From Bacteroidales bacterium UBA6408 (lineage in GTDB: Bacteria; Bacteroidota; Bacteroidia; Bacteroidales; UBA932), in NCBI GenBank assembly GCA_002439805.1, contig DJPQ01000036.1, forward strand, positions 54,346 to 72,651: DNA of 18,306 bases, in the 5' to 3' direction. The translations under genes were made by a program, and so were the position numbers. Below the pieces are notes generated by a model. The model was not told the DNA's origin. It saw only the letters and a list, made by a program, of their open reading frames with translations, and did no database searches. The first letter of the stretch is position 1, and every line of letters starts with the position of its first letter. This document shows positions 6,889 through 15,094 of this stretch, in pieces.

Positions 6889-8421
6889 TCACTCTCCTCC
6901 GACGGTCAGAGACTTGATGAGCACAGTCGGAATGCCGACCGAAACAGGCACCGACTGGTCCTTCCCGCAGGTCCATGTGCCGTTGCTGATTTTAAGGTCA
7001 TTGCCGACCATGGTTATGTCGGCGAGCGCCTTCGGACCGTTGCCGATGACGTTGATGTCCTTGACCGGCGCTGTCAGACGGCCGTTCTCGATGAGGAAGC
7101 CGCTGTTCACAAAGAAGGTGAAGTCTCCCTCTCCGATCTGGACCTGACCGTTAGAGAATTCATCGACATATATTCCCCTTTTTACGGAGGCCACGATGTC
7201 CGGAGCGTCGCGGTCTCCGTTTTCCATATATGTAGCCCTCATCCTCGGAATCGGGTTGAAGCGGAAATTCTCCCTGCGGCCGTTTCCTGTGGGGGAGACT
7301 CCGTAGCATGAGGCGCTTATGCGGTCGTGCAGGTAGCTCGTGAGCACTCCGTCCTCGACCATGAAGGTCTTTTGGCCGCGCACGCCCTCGTCGTCGTAGA
7401 AGCAGGCCCCCCGGTTGCCGGGAATCGTGCCGTCATCCACGATGCCTATGCCTTTCGCGCAGACCCTCTGCCCCATGCGGTCGGAAAATATGGACTGTCC
7501 CTTGCGGTTGAAGTCGGCCTCGAAGGCGTGCCCCATAGCCTCGTGGAGAAGGATTCCGGACGCTCCGGCGCCCATCACCACAGGCATTTTCCCGCCTTTG
7601 GGGCGCACAGCCTCGAAACGCGCGTCGAGATTGCGCAGCACCCCGTCGGCAAGTTCCCGCACCAGAGTTTCGGAGAGCATCTCCGCCCCCATTCTGAAAC
7701 TCCGGGAGTCCGACTTTGTGACGTTCATCGGCTTTCCGTCAAGCCCATGTCCGGAAAATACCGCCGAGACGGATATGCTTCCCATGGGGCGCGTCTCGCA
7801 GGTCAGCTCCCCGAGCGAGTTGAACATCATCACACGGCTCACGCTGTCGGAAATCTGTGCTATGACCTTGACCACCCTCGGCTCGCGCCTGCGCAGCTCT
7901 TCCTCGATTCTTTTGAGCGTCCCGACCATCCTCTCCCGGCTGCACGTCTCCCAGCTTTCCCTCATCCCGTAGAGACGGTTCTCCTGTCCGGCTGCATGCC
8001 CTGCGGCATTCTCCAATCCGGGAACACCAGGCCCGTGAACACCCCTCCGGCTGCCATTTACCGGGTCTGAGCAACGGTTGCCTGCACGGAGCCCGGGACT
8101 TCCGGCGGCGCTCCCACGGCCGGCGGCGCAGATTGCCATGGCCGCCTTCATCGCTGCCCTCATGTCCTTGGGCTCGGTCGTCTCGCAGTAGGAATAGCCC
8201 GTCCGCTCTCCGCAGAGCACACGGATTCCCGCCCCGAAGTCTTCGTGGTAGCCTCCGGATGTCACCTGCGAGTCCTTCAGCAGCAGGTTCGTATAGTTCG
8301 TGCATTCAAAATAGATGTCGGCGTAGCCGGCTCCGGAAGCCATGGCCTCCGCCATCAGCCTTTCGAGTTCCGGCCTGTCTGTCCTGAAAAGTTCAAGATA
8401 CTGATTCTCATTCATCTTCAT
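6889..8421 (-). CDS. tldD: TldD/PmbA-family metalloprotease (TldD)
   Basis: 510 residues. The TldD family forms TldD/TldE (PmbA) metalloproteases that process modified peptides and other small substrates. The zinc motif HExxxH is clear: HEAMGHAFEADF, with His293, Glu294 and His298. Flanking family blocks are GGKMPVVMGAGASGILL, GIVDDGTIPGNRG, LTSYLHDRISAS, RMRATYMENGD, GIYVDEFSNGQVQIGEGDF and GNGPKALADITMVG. Against Bacteroides TldD sequences as I remember them, residues about 101-148 hold a Gly/Arg/Ala-rich insert some 30 residues longer than usual. The other two frames through it do not give a better family match, so it seems a true in-frame insertion. Its first codons overlap the end of the zeta-like kinase gene by 14 bp, implying coupled translation. 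No partner tldE/pmbA is in the window. Copy A of the dispersed repeat follows the stop. Confidence 0.93.
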   Translation of the reverse strand: MKMNENQYLELFRTDRPELERLMAEAMASGAGYADIYFECTNYTNLLLKDSQVTSGGYHEDFGAGIRVLCGERTGYSYCETTEPKDMRAAMKAAMAICAAGRGSAAGSPGLRAGNRCSDPVNGSRRGVHGPGVPGLENAAGHAAGQENRLYGMRESWETCSRERMVGTLKRIEEELRRREPRVVKVIAQISDSVSRVMMFNSLGELTCETRPMGSISVSAVFSGHGLDGKPMNVTKSDSRSFRMGAEMLSETLVRELADGVLRNLDARFEAVRPKGGKMPVVMGAGASGILLHEAMGHAFEADFNRKGQSIFSDRMGQRVCAKGIGIVDDGTIPGNRGACFYDDEGVRGQKTFMVEDGVLTSYLHDRISASCYGVSPTGNGRRENFRFNPIPRMRATYMENGDRDAPDIVASVKRGIYVDEFSNGQVQIGEGDFTFFVNSGFLIENGRLTAPVKDINVIGNGPKALADITMVGNDLKISNGTWTCGKDQSVPVSVGIPTVLIKSLTVGGE

Positions 8422-9022
8422 ATATCCCCGTTATCTTTCCGGTCTCGTATGTCTCCCTGATTCTTTCAAATGTGGCCTCGTCTCTCACCAGCACCTCTCC
8501 CGTTTCCTTGAAACCCTCGGCCACGACCTTGAACGGCGGATGCGAATTGTCCGCGAGAATCCACCGGTCGCAGATTTTCATGTAGTCGTTGAATAGATAT
8601 TTAAGTCCCGTGTAGTATCTCCGTATGATAGTTTCCACCGGGATGTTGTGCCCGCCCTTCGCGACCCTCGCCTTCACTCTTTCCATCGCCTTTTCCGGAG
8701 ACTCGAGCCAGAAATAGATGACGGTGACGAAATAGCCTTCCTCCTGCGCCTTGCGCACCATCTTCAGCAGCGTCCTAGTCGCGAGCGTGGTTTCTATGCC
8801 GAAATCCTTCCTCTTGCGGAACAGGTACTTGATTTTCATGAGCATGTAGCGGCTCGCCTGCAGCGGCACCTTCTCCGGCTCGTAAGGGGACAGCCCCTTC
8901 GCGAACTCGTCGGAATTGACGAACTGGGTACATTCGAGCATCTCCGGCAGCAGGCTGTAGGAGGCCGTCGTCTTTCCGGAGCCGTTGCAGCCCGACACGA
9001 TGTAGAGTTTTGGCATGGACAT
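8408..9022 (-). CDS. Zeta-toxin-like P-loop kinase
   Basis: 204 residues. The Walker A motif GCNGSGKTT (about 11-19) is followed by NSDEFAKGL, a strand-helix with GIETTLATR, a VIYFWLESPEKAMERVKARV segment, and a lid-like GGHNIP...IIRRYY, the layout of zeta-toxin/UDP-GlcNAc-kinase-like ATPases. Families of this type are common as stand-alone genes in Bacteroidales, where 'toxin' is only a homology label. No epsilon-type antitoxin ORF lies next to it, so I do not call a toxin-antitoxin pair. The start is at 9022 (MSMPKLYIV) with an SD-like AAGGGGAG just upstream; ATG 9016 is the alternative. It overlaps tldD by 14 bp, so the two form an operon. Substrate unknown. Confidence 0.85.
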   Translation of the reverse strand: MSMPKLYIVSGCNGSGKTTASYSLLPEMLECTQFVNSDEFAKGLSPYEPEKVPLQASRYMLMKIKYLFRKRKDFGIETTLATRTLLKMVRKAQEEGYFVTVIYFWLESPEKAMERVKARVAKGGHNIPVETIIRRYYTGLKYLFNDYMKICDRWILADNSHPPFKVVAEGFKETGEVLVRDEATFERIRETYETGKITGIYEDE

Positions 9023-9096
9023 GGAATTTTCTCCCCTTATAGATGCGTTCTATGACCGTTATGTCTCAAATGATTATGCATAAGCCCCTTTCGCGC

Positions 9097-9861
9097 TCAG
9101 AGGTGTGTCACTCCGTAGCCGAAGAGCGCGAAGTCTCCCAGGCACGGGTCGTCCGGGAAAATTTCCCTGAAGCTGTCGGTAATCTCCCGTGCCGTCACGA
9201 TGTCCTTGGATTTCCGCGCCGTAAGTCCGAGCGCCGTCGCCTCGTCATAGACATGGACGTCGAGCGGAATGACCAGGCTCTTCTTGTCCGTGTGCCTCCA
9301 TACCCCCAGGTCCACCTTGCCGTCGTCGCGCACCAGCCATCGGCGCATCATGCTGATTTTCTTGTTCGGAGCCTTCGCGTCCGGCTTCTGGCCGTATATC
9401 ATCACCCGGAAATCGGTGTCGCTCAGCCCTTCCAGACTCGGCGAAGCCGCCTTTGCACATATTTCCGGCATCTCCGCTCCGGCGCAGGTTTCCGACCGGG
9501 CGCATTTCTCTTCGTAGGCTTTCCGCAGCCGTGAGCATATTCCCGCAAACTCGCTCCACTTCACCGTACGGTGGAGGCTCGCGTCATCGTTGCGGTATTC
9601 CCCGTTCATCACGTAATCGTATGGTCTCCAGCCCATTTCGTCGAACGCCCGTCCGCAGTCGCGCACAATCATCGCCCTCCGCCCCCACGCGAGATGAGCC
9701 GCAATCACCGCGGCAATCTCCACGTCCGCCAGTGTGCATCTTCCCGACGCATAGTCCTCCGCGAAACGCCTCGGAAACGCAATCGGATCCTCGGCGAAGT
9801 ATTTTCTGTCATTGTAGGTTTCCGCCCACTCGATGAGCCGATTCCTTGTTCTTTCGTCCAT
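9097..9861 (-). CDS. TIGR02757 (DUF2400) family protein
   Basis: 254 residues from ATG 9861 (MDERTRNRLIEWAETYND). A longer frame to 9978 reads a hydrophobic, poorly conserved-looking extension and is rejected. Typical blocks: DPIAFPRRF, ADVEIAAVIAAHLAWGRRAMI, DFRVMIYGQKPDAKAPNKKISMMRRWLVRDD, VDLGVWRH, LVIPLDVHVYDEATALGL, and a C-terminal DPCLGDFALFGYG. The block PLDVHV...LGLTARK recalls the HhH-GPD DNA-glycosylase fold, but this is inference. No function is established that I know of. It is divergent from the acyltransferase gene with 95 bp between, and 74 bp upstream of the kinase gene on the same strand. Confidence 0.85.
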   Translation of the reverse strand: MDERTRNRLIEWAETYNDRKYFAEDPIAFPRRFAEDYASGRCTLADVEIAAVIAAHLAWGRRAMIVRDCGRAFDEMGWRPYDYVMNGEYRNDDASLHRTVKWSEFAGICSRLRKAYEEKCARSETCAGAEMPEICAKAASPSLEGLSDTDFRVMIYGQKPDAKAPNKKISMMRRWLVRDDGKVDLGVWRHTDKKSLVIPLDVHVYDEATALGLTARKSKDIVTAREITDSFREIFPDDPCLGDFALFGYGVTHL

Positions 9862-9879
9862 ATCTTCTGAAAAATTGCA

Positions 9880-9887
9880 CAAAATTA
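9880..9887 (-). promoter_or_regulatory. candidate -7 box for the TIGR02757 gene
   Basis: On the minus strand TAATTTTG matches TAnnTTTG and lies about 18 nt before the ATG at 9861, which would give a very short leader. No convincing -33 TTTG is seen, so this is weak. Confidence 0.3.
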
Positions 9888-9942
9888 TTAAAAATATGGA
9901 CAGCTTACAGCCGGGACACTGCGATATATACGAGAAAATTGA

Positions 9943-9950
9943 TATATTTG
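9943..9950 (+). promoter_or_regulatory. candidate -7 box placing the transcript start at the acyltransferase ATG
   Basis: TATATTTG ends six bases before the ATG at 9957. With the usual 5-7 nt from this box to the start site, the mRNA would be leaderless. No clear -33 element is visible. Confidence 0.35.
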
Positions 9951-9956
9951 CAGGAT

Positions 9957-10898
9957 ATGAAGAATTTGAAGCTGACATTCCTGACAGGTGCGGTGCGCTT
10001 TTTCGCGATATTTCCGCTGAAAGTGCACTATTTCTGGGCCGACGTCATCGCGTGGGTTCTTCGGGACGTCGTAGGCTACAGGAGGGAGGTCATAGCGATA
10101 AACATGGGACGGTCTTTCCCGGCTTCTGCCTGCTATTACGATGACATCGAGCGGTTCTCGCGGAAATATTACCGTCACATGGCGGAAATCATGGTCGAGG
10201 CAGTGTGGTTCTTCGGCGCGAATCCGGGGAAAATGATGCGTTCGGGACTTCTCACCATCATGAACTCAAAGGTTCTTGAACTGGCATGGAACACCGCCCC
10301 GTCCGTCGTCATCCTCTATTCCCACTGCGGTAACTGGGAACTTATGGGTGGAATCCCTCATTCAAGATGCGCCGACGCCACGGAGTTTCCCGTGCCTGAA
10401 TCCGATATGCGATGCGTCTATAAGGCGCTTTCCAACAGGACATGGGACGAATTTTTCAAGAGAAGCCGAACTTCCATGACGAGGGATTCCGGCGCGATGC
10501 TGGAATCGAAGCAGCTGCTGCGCTATATGCTGACCAACAGGAACAGGCGTCTGACCTATTTCCTGAACATCGACCAGAACCCCTACAAGTCTTCCGTTCC
10601 TGTCGGAGATTTCATGAATCAGCCGACGCGGGCGTTCCTCGGGCCTGCGGAGATTGCGCATAAGCTCGGATTCGCCGTGCTCTACATGAGTTTTGAGCGC
10701 GTGGAACGGGGACATTACGAGCTTTCTTTCACTCCCATCTGCATGGATGCCTCCCGAATGGAGCCCAAGGATATAATCAGAAAATACTACGACTGCCTTG
10801 AGGCGGAGATTTACCGCCATCCGGACAACTGGCTGTGGTCTCACAAGAGGTGGAAGGACTTTTCCTACTCGGACAGGCGGCTGAACCTCTGCAAATGA
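9957..10898 (+). CDS. LpxL/HtrB-type lipid acyltransferase
   Basis: 313 residues from ATG 9957 (MKNLKLTFLTGAVRFF). Upstream in-frame codons back to 9846 overlap the divergent gene and are rejected. This family transfers acyl chains to lipid A precursors or related lipids at the inner membrane. The H-x4-E catalytic motif is present as SHCGNWELMG (His123, Glu128). A hydrophobic N-terminus (about 5-38, with FPLKVHYFWADVIAWVLRD) would anchor it, and FFGANPGKM, RLTYFLNIDQNPYK and HPDNWLWSHKRWK match the later blocks of the LPLAT/LpxL fold. A DUF4831 gene follows after 88 bp. Lipid A secondary acylation is the likeliest job, but other lipid substrates are possible in Bacteroidales. Confidence 0.85.
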   Translation: MKNLKLTFLTGAVRFFAIFPLKVHYFWADVIAWVLRDVVGYRREVIAINMGRSFPASACYYDDIERFSRKYYRHMAEIMVEAVWFFGANPGKMMRSGLLTIMNSKVLELAWNTAPSVVILYSHCGNWELMGGIPHSRCADATEFPVPESDMRCVYKALSNRTWDEFFKRSRTSMTRDSGAMLESKQLLRYMLTNRNRRLTYFLNIDQNPYKSSVPVGDFMNQPTRAFLGPAEIAHKLGFAVLYMSFERVERGHYELSFTPICMDASRMEPKDIIRKYYDCLEAEIYRHPDNWLWSHKRWKDFSYSDRRLNLCK

Positions 10899-10950
10899 CC
10901 GTTGACGCCGTGCGGCCATGAATGTGAGAAGCCGCTGCAAAGGTTGTGGG

Positions 10951-10983
10951 CTATGTAGATTTGAAGGACTATGTAAATTTGAA
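10951..10983 (+). promoter_or_regulatory. 18-bp tandem repeat carrying two TAnnTTTG boxes
   Basis: CTATGTA(G/A)ATTTGAA occurs at 10951-10965 and 10969-10983. Each copy contains a -7-like box: TAGATTTG (10956-10963) and TAAATTTG (10974-10981). The second ends five bases before the ATG at 10987, so a transcript from it would start at or near the start codon. Neither box has a clear TTTG 19-20 bp upstream. Confidence 0.4.
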
Positions 10984-10986
10984 AAT

Positions 10987-11850
10987 ATGAAACGACTTTT
11001 TCTTTTTCTGTTTGCAGGCGCGTCGGTTCTTGCAGCCTCCGCGCAGGAGCCGGTGACGCTCAAGGTTAAGGTGAATGCCGTTCAGGAGCGGTTCAATGCC
11101 GGGCCTTATGCAAAGTATTCGCTCAAGTACCTCGGAATCGAGGCCGAGTCGTCGTCCTGGGCGTCCACGACCGTGACTTCGGTGAGCGTGGTCACAGAAC
11201 CTGCAGATTCGGAGGCTGAACTGAGCTTCAACTACGGGACGCCGGCGGGGAAGAAGCCGGACTATTCCTCTGTCCCGCTGCTTAAGGGCAGCGTGGGACA
11301 GCGCAGCGTGGAGATGGCGGCCGCACGTGCTGCGGACCAGATTCTGGACATTCGTCAGAAGCGCTACCAGATTCTCACGGGCGACACCGATATGTCCCTT
11401 TCCGGCGAGAGCCTCCGCCTGACCCTTGACGAGTTCGCGAGGGAGGAGGGGGAACTGTTGAAGCTGTTCCTCGGCTACACCGTTTCAAACGAGCTTTCGG
11501 GCGAGTTTCAGGTGCTTCCTAAGGCCGGAGAGGAGAGCCACCTTCATGTCGCGTTCAGGATTTCGGAGAACGGGCTGCTTCCGGCGGAACATCTTGAGGG
11601 ACGCATGGTCACGCTCGAGCTGATTCCTCAGAATCTTCCGGAACCCGTTTCGGACGAAGCGGCCGCTCCGGCTAAGAAAAAGAAGGCTCCGAAGGGCTTT
11701 CAGTGGGAGACAAAGGCTGAGTTCGTGCCCGCAGTGTGCACCCTCAAGCTGCGTGACGGGGTGAATGTTCTTCTTCAGGGCACCGTCGTCGTCCCTCAGC
11801 TCGGCTATGAGCGTGTATTCGATGAACTTGTGGCCGTCGAGAAGAAGTGA
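10987..11850 (+). CDS. DUF4831 family secreted protein
   Basis: 287 residues from ATG 10987. An upstream ATG at 10918 would add a Cys-rich stretch partly made of the promoter-like repeat and is rejected. The N-terminus is a signal peptide (MKRLFLFLFAGASVLAASAQ) without a lipobox Cys, so the protein is likely periplasmic or exported. The block VQERFNAGPYAKYSLKYLGIEAE is the signature I associate with DUF4831 of Bacteroidales, followed by SVVTEPADSEAELSFNYG, QILDIRQKRYQILTGDTDMSLSG and a C-terminal FVPAVCTLKLRDG...LLQGTVVVPQLGYER. A Lys-rich stretch (PAKKKKAPKG) breaks the middle. Function is unknown. It lies between an acyltransferase and pepD, with no evident functional link. Confidence 0.8.
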   Translation: MKRLFLFLFAGASVLAASAQEPVTLKVKVNAVQERFNAGPYAKYSLKYLGIEAESSSWASTTVTSVSVVTEPADSEAELSFNYGTPAGKKPDYSSVPLLKGSVGQRSVEMAAARAADQILDIRQKRYQILTGDTDMSLSGESLRLTLDEFAREEGELLKLFLGYTVSNELSGEFQVLPKAGEESHLHVAFRISENGLLPAEHLEGRMVTLELIPQNLPEPVSDEAAAPAKKKKAPKGFQWETKAEFVPAVCTLKLRDGVNVLLQGTVVVPQLGYERVFDELVAVEKK

Positions 11851-11867
11851 ACCCGAACGGGGAAAAA

Positions 11868-11891
11868 CTCCGGATGTGTATGTTTCCGGAG
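11868..11891 (+). other. 7-bp hairpin between the DUF4831 gene and pepD
   Basis: CTCCGGA (11868-11874) pairs perfectly with TCCGGAG (11885-11891) around a 10-nt loop, 18 nt after the DUF4831 stop. No T-tract follows, so it may be a weak 3'-end or processing structure rather than a terminator. Confidence 0.35.
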
Positions 11892-11922
11892 ATATGCGTA
11901 TGGATGTTAAAAATATGATAAT

Positions 11923-13410
11923 ATGACAATCAAGGATTTGAACCCACAGATTGTGTGGAAGAACTTTTATGAGATTACGCGCATTCCGAGGCCATCGAAG
12001 CATGAGGAAAAAATCGCGAAATACCTCTATGACTGGGGAGTGAGCCATGGATTTGAGACCATCATCGACGGAGACCCTGTCGGCAATGTGATTATCCGCA
12101 AGCCTGCGACTCCCGGCTGTGAGAACATGAAGGGCGTGATTCTTCAGGGGCATATGGACATGGTGCCGCAGAAGAACGCCGACACTGTACATGACTTTGA
12201 GAAAGATCCTATTGAAACTTACATCGACGGGGACTGGGTCCGCGCAAAGGGCACGACTCTCGGGGCGGACAACGGGCTCGGCGTGGCAATGGCGCTTTCC
12301 GTGCTCGAGTCCGACGACATCAGGCACGGGCCTCTCGAAGTACTGGTGACCTTTGACGAGGAGACCGGTATGACCGGCGCACAGGCTCTCAAGCCGGGCG
12401 TGCTCAAGGGCGAGATTCTCATAAACCTCGACTCGGAGACGGAGGGAGAACTCTATGTCGGCTGTGCCGGAGGGCTTGATGCTTCGGCATTTACGAAATA
12501 TGTTCCGGAAGAGCCGGCGAAGGACTGGGAGTGCTGGTCGTTGGCCGTCAAGGGCTTCAAGGGCGGGCATTCCGGGATGGACATCGTCCTTTACCGCGCC
12601 AACGCGAACAAGGTTATGGCGCGCGTTCTCTATGCTCTCATCACCAAGGCGGACGTGAAGCTCCTCGACCTTGAGGGAGGCACGCTCCGTAACGCGATTC
12701 CTCGCGAGGCGTTTGCGACCGTCTATGTCCCTGCGGCAAAGGTGGCTGAGGCAAAGCGGGTCGCGGAGGAGGTTTTCGCGGCAATCAGGGTCGAGTATGC
12801 TACGACCGACCCTGACGCGCAGATGGTCTTTGAGCCGTACAAATGTGAGGCAGGGGCGTGCTGCGACCACAGCGAGTGCCTTTATGTCCCGGAGGAGGAC
12901 GCGCTCCGCTTCGTGCGCGCGATTCTTGCCTGTCCTGACGGCGTGGAGAGGATGAGCAGCGACATCCCGGGCCTTGTCGAGACTTCCAACAACCTTGCGG
13001 TCATGAAGATAGAGAAGGGTGATTTCGCGCTCAAGACCCTCATGAGGAGTTCAGTCGATTCCGCGAAGGAGGCCCTCGCGGAGAAGTTTGACGCCGTGTT
13101 CAAGCTTGCCGGCATCTCAACTGAGTTCACCGGCGGCTATTCAGGCTGGGCTCCGAACCCTTCGTCCGCAATCCTTGCCACGATGAAGAAGGTCTATCAC
13201 AAGCTTTACGGCAAGGAGCCGGCCGTGATGGCGATTCATGCGGGACTTGAATGCGGCATTCTCAGCGGCGCCTACCCGCACTGGGACATGGTCTCATTCG
13301 GCCCGACCCTCCTCAGCCCGCATTCTCCTGACGAGCGTGCCAACATCCCGTCGGTGGCCAAGGCCTGGGAATTCCTCAAGGCTGTGCTTGCGGCGATTCC
13401 CGAGAAATAA
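11923..13410 (+). CDS. pepD: Aminoacyl-histidine dipeptidase (peptidase M20, PepD)
   Basis: 495 residues, close to the usual 485-490 for the family. PepD is a cytosolic two-metal dipeptidase that cleaves Xaa-His and other dipeptides. Metal and catalytic residues appear in order: His77-x-Asp79 in GHMDMV, Asp116 in GADNGLG, the Glu146-Glu147 pair in DEETGMTG, Asp170 in NLDSE, and a C-terminal His in LSPHSPDE. GFKGGHSGMDI belongs to the lid/dimerization domain. The N-terminus (LNPQIVWKNFYEITRIPRPSKHEEK) is also typical. It is followed after only 19 bp by a POT-family peptide transporter, so import and hydrolysis of small peptides are probably co-expressed. No SD; the start sits in an A/T-rich context as usual here. 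Confidence 0.95.
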   Translation: MTIKDLNPQIVWKNFYEITRIPRPSKHEEKIAKYLYDWGVSHGFETIIDGDPVGNVIIRKPATPGCENMKGVILQGHMDMVPQKNADTVHDFEKDPIETYIDGDWVRAKGTTLGADNGLGVAMALSVLESDDIRHGPLEVLVTFDEETGMTGAQALKPGVLKGEILINLDSETEGELYVGCAGGLDASAFTKYVPEEPAKDWECWSLAVKGFKGGHSGMDIVLYRANANKVMARVLYALITKADVKLLDLEGGTLRNAIPREAFATVYVPAAKVAEAKRVAEEVFAAIRVEYATTDPDAQMVFEPYKCEAGACCDHSECLYVPEEDALRFVRAILACPDGVERMSSDIPGLVETSNNLAVMKIEKGDFALKTLMRSSVDSAKEALAEKFDAVFKLAGISTEFTGGYSGWAPNPSSAILATMKKVYHKLYGKEPAVMAIHAGLECGILSGAYPHWDMVSFGPTLLSPHSPDERANIPSVAKAWEFLKAVLAAIPEK

Positions 13411-13429
13411 AACCAAGAAAGATAATAAT

Positions 13430-15088
13430 ATGTTTAAAGGACAACCTAAAGGGCTCTTCGCCCTTTCTCTCGCCAACACGGGAGAGCGTTTCGGCTACTA
13501 CACGATGCTGGCCATTTTCCTCCTGTTCATTCAGGCGAAGTTCGGATTCAGCGCAGCTGTTTCCACCCAGATTTATTCGATATTCCTTGCGGCGGTCTAT
13601 TTCATGCCGCTTTTCGGAGGCATTCTCGCCGACCGCATCGGCTATGGAAAGTGCGTCACGACAGGTATAGCGGTGATGTTCGTCGGCTATCTCTGCCTCG
13701 CCATTCCGACGGGGCCTACCCTCGCCGGCAAGATTCTGATGTTCGGCGCCCTCGCTCTCATCGCCATGGGAACCGGACTCTTCAAGGGAAACCTTCAGGT
13801 GATGGTCGGCAATCTCTACGATGACCCGAAATATTCCGCGAAGCGTGACTCAGCGTTCAGCCTTTTCTATATGGCAATCAACATCGGCGCAATGTTCGCC
13901 CCGTCTATGGCGAAGGCCGTTACCAACTTCTTCCTCGGCAAGTCGGGGCTCGTCTATAACGCGAATGTTCCGGCTCTCGCGCATCAGGTGCTTGACGGAA
14001 ATCTTGAGAATGTGGGAAAGCTTCAGGACATTGCCTCCGGCATGGCCGGAGCGGCCGGAATGGACGCAGCCACATTCAGCCGGTTCTACATCGACAAGCT
14101 TTCCTCAGCCTACAGCTACGGCTTCGGGGTCGCCTGCATATCGCTTGTGATTTCTGTGCTAATCTACTTCAGCTGCCGTTCCTGGTTCAGGCATGCCGAC
14201 GTCAACGCTAAGCAGGCGAAGGCCGCGAATGTTTCGGAGCCGGAACTTACGCCGGAGCAGACCAAGAGCCGCATTACAGCGCTTCTCCTTGTCTTCGCCG
14301 TCGTGATTTTCTTCTGGATGGCATTCCACCAGAACGGCGCGACCATGACGCTCTTCGCTAGGGACTACACGGCAAGCACGGTCGAGGGATTCTCAAGAAT
14401 CGGCTTCAACATCTGGAGCCTTGTCCTCATCGCGGTTTCCGTCTATACGCTTTTCGGGGCTTTCCAGTCCGAGACAAAGAAGGGCAAGGGAATCTGCGGC
14501 GCCGTCACGCTCCTTCTCTGGGGCGGGGCGTACGCGATTTATTCCGGAATGCCTGCGGTGGTGAACATCCTTCCGTCCGACTTCCAGCAGTTCAACCCGT
14601 TCTTTGTGGTGGCCCTCACGCCGGTTTCGCTTGCAATCTTCGGCGCTCTTGCAAGCAAGGGCAAGGAACCTTCCGCTCCTCGGAAAATCGGAATGGGAAT
14701 GATTGTCGCCGCGTTCGGCTTCGCAATCCTCACCTTCGCCTCGGCGGGGCTTGCATCCCCTAAGGAGCTCGGCGGAACGGTCAGCCCCGACCTCGTGTCC
14801 CCGAACTGGCTCATATCGACCTATCTCGTCCTCACCTTTGCCGAACTTCTCCTCTCTCCGATGGGAATCTCGTTCGTTTCAAAGGTTGCTCCTCCGAAAT
14901 ACAAGGGCGCGATGATGGGATGCTGGTTCGCCGCGACCGCTCTGGGAAACTACCTCGTTTCCATCCCTGGGCTTCTCTGGAGCCGCATTCCGCTCTGGGG
15001 CGTATGGACCCTGCTCATCGTCCTCTGTCTGCTGTCGGCACTCTTTATCTTCTCCATTATGAGGAAGCTGGAAGCCGCCACGAGATAG
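13430..15088 (+). CDS. POT/PTR2-family proton-coupled oligopeptide transporter
   Basis: 552 residues from ATG 13430, chosen because it begins with the family N-terminus MFKGQPKGLFALSLANTGER; the longer frame from 13238 runs inside pepD. The protein is an MFS-fold inner-membrane importer of di- and tripeptides, with about 14 hydrophobic segments. Family blocks: GERFGYYTM, YFMPLFGGILADR, GTGLFKGNLQVMVGNLYDD, DSAFSLFYMAINIGAMFAP, VIFFWMAFHQNG and LLLSPMGISFVSKVAPPKYKGAMMG. The first Glu of the canonical ExxER proton-coupling motif is Asn here (NTGER, residues 16-20); Glu19 and Arg20 are kept. Soluble-looking inserts at about 175-220 and 250-280 link helices. Forms a unit with pepD. Copy B of the dispersed repeat begins 6 nt after the stop. 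Confidence 0.93.
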   Translation: MFKGQPKGLFALSLANTGERFGYYTMLAIFLLFIQAKFGFSAAVSTQIYSIFLAAVYFMPLFGGILADRIGYGKCVTTGIAVMFVGYLCLAIPTGPTLAGKILMFGALALIAMGTGLFKGNLQVMVGNLYDDPKYSAKRDSAFSLFYMAINIGAMFAPSMAKAVTNFFLGKSGLVYNANVPALAHQVLDGNLENVGKLQDIASGMAGAAGMDAATFSRFYIDKLSSAYSYGFGVACISLVISVLIYFSCRSWFRHADVNAKQAKAANVSEPELTPEQTKSRITALLLVFAVVIFFWMAFHQNGATMTLFARDYTASTVEGFSRIGFNIWSLVLIAVSVYTLFGAFQSETKKGKGICGAVTLLLWGGAYAIYSGMPAVVNILPSDFQQFNPFFVVALTPVSLAIFGALASKGKEPSAPRKIGMGMIVAAFGFAILTFASAGLASPKELGGTVSPDLVSPNWLISTYLVLTFAELLLSPMGISFVSKVAPPKYKGAMMGCWFAATALGNYLVSIPGLLWSRIPLWGVWTLLIVLCLLSALFIFSIMRKLEAATR

Positions 15089-15094
15089 CGGGGC

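Noticed and set aside
7327..8070. 247-codon plus-strand ORF inside tldD
   Set aside because: The opposite strand encodes TldD with its zinc motif; this frame has no recognisable features.
8408..9022. Zeta toxin as part of a toxin-antitoxin system
   Set aside because: No small antitoxin ORF is adjacent and the gene overlaps tldD, which suggests a housekeeping-type kinase.
11485..12870. 461-codon minus-strand ORF
   Set aside because: It spans two clear plus-strand genes (DUF4831 and pepD) and the gap between them; a high-GC shadow frame.
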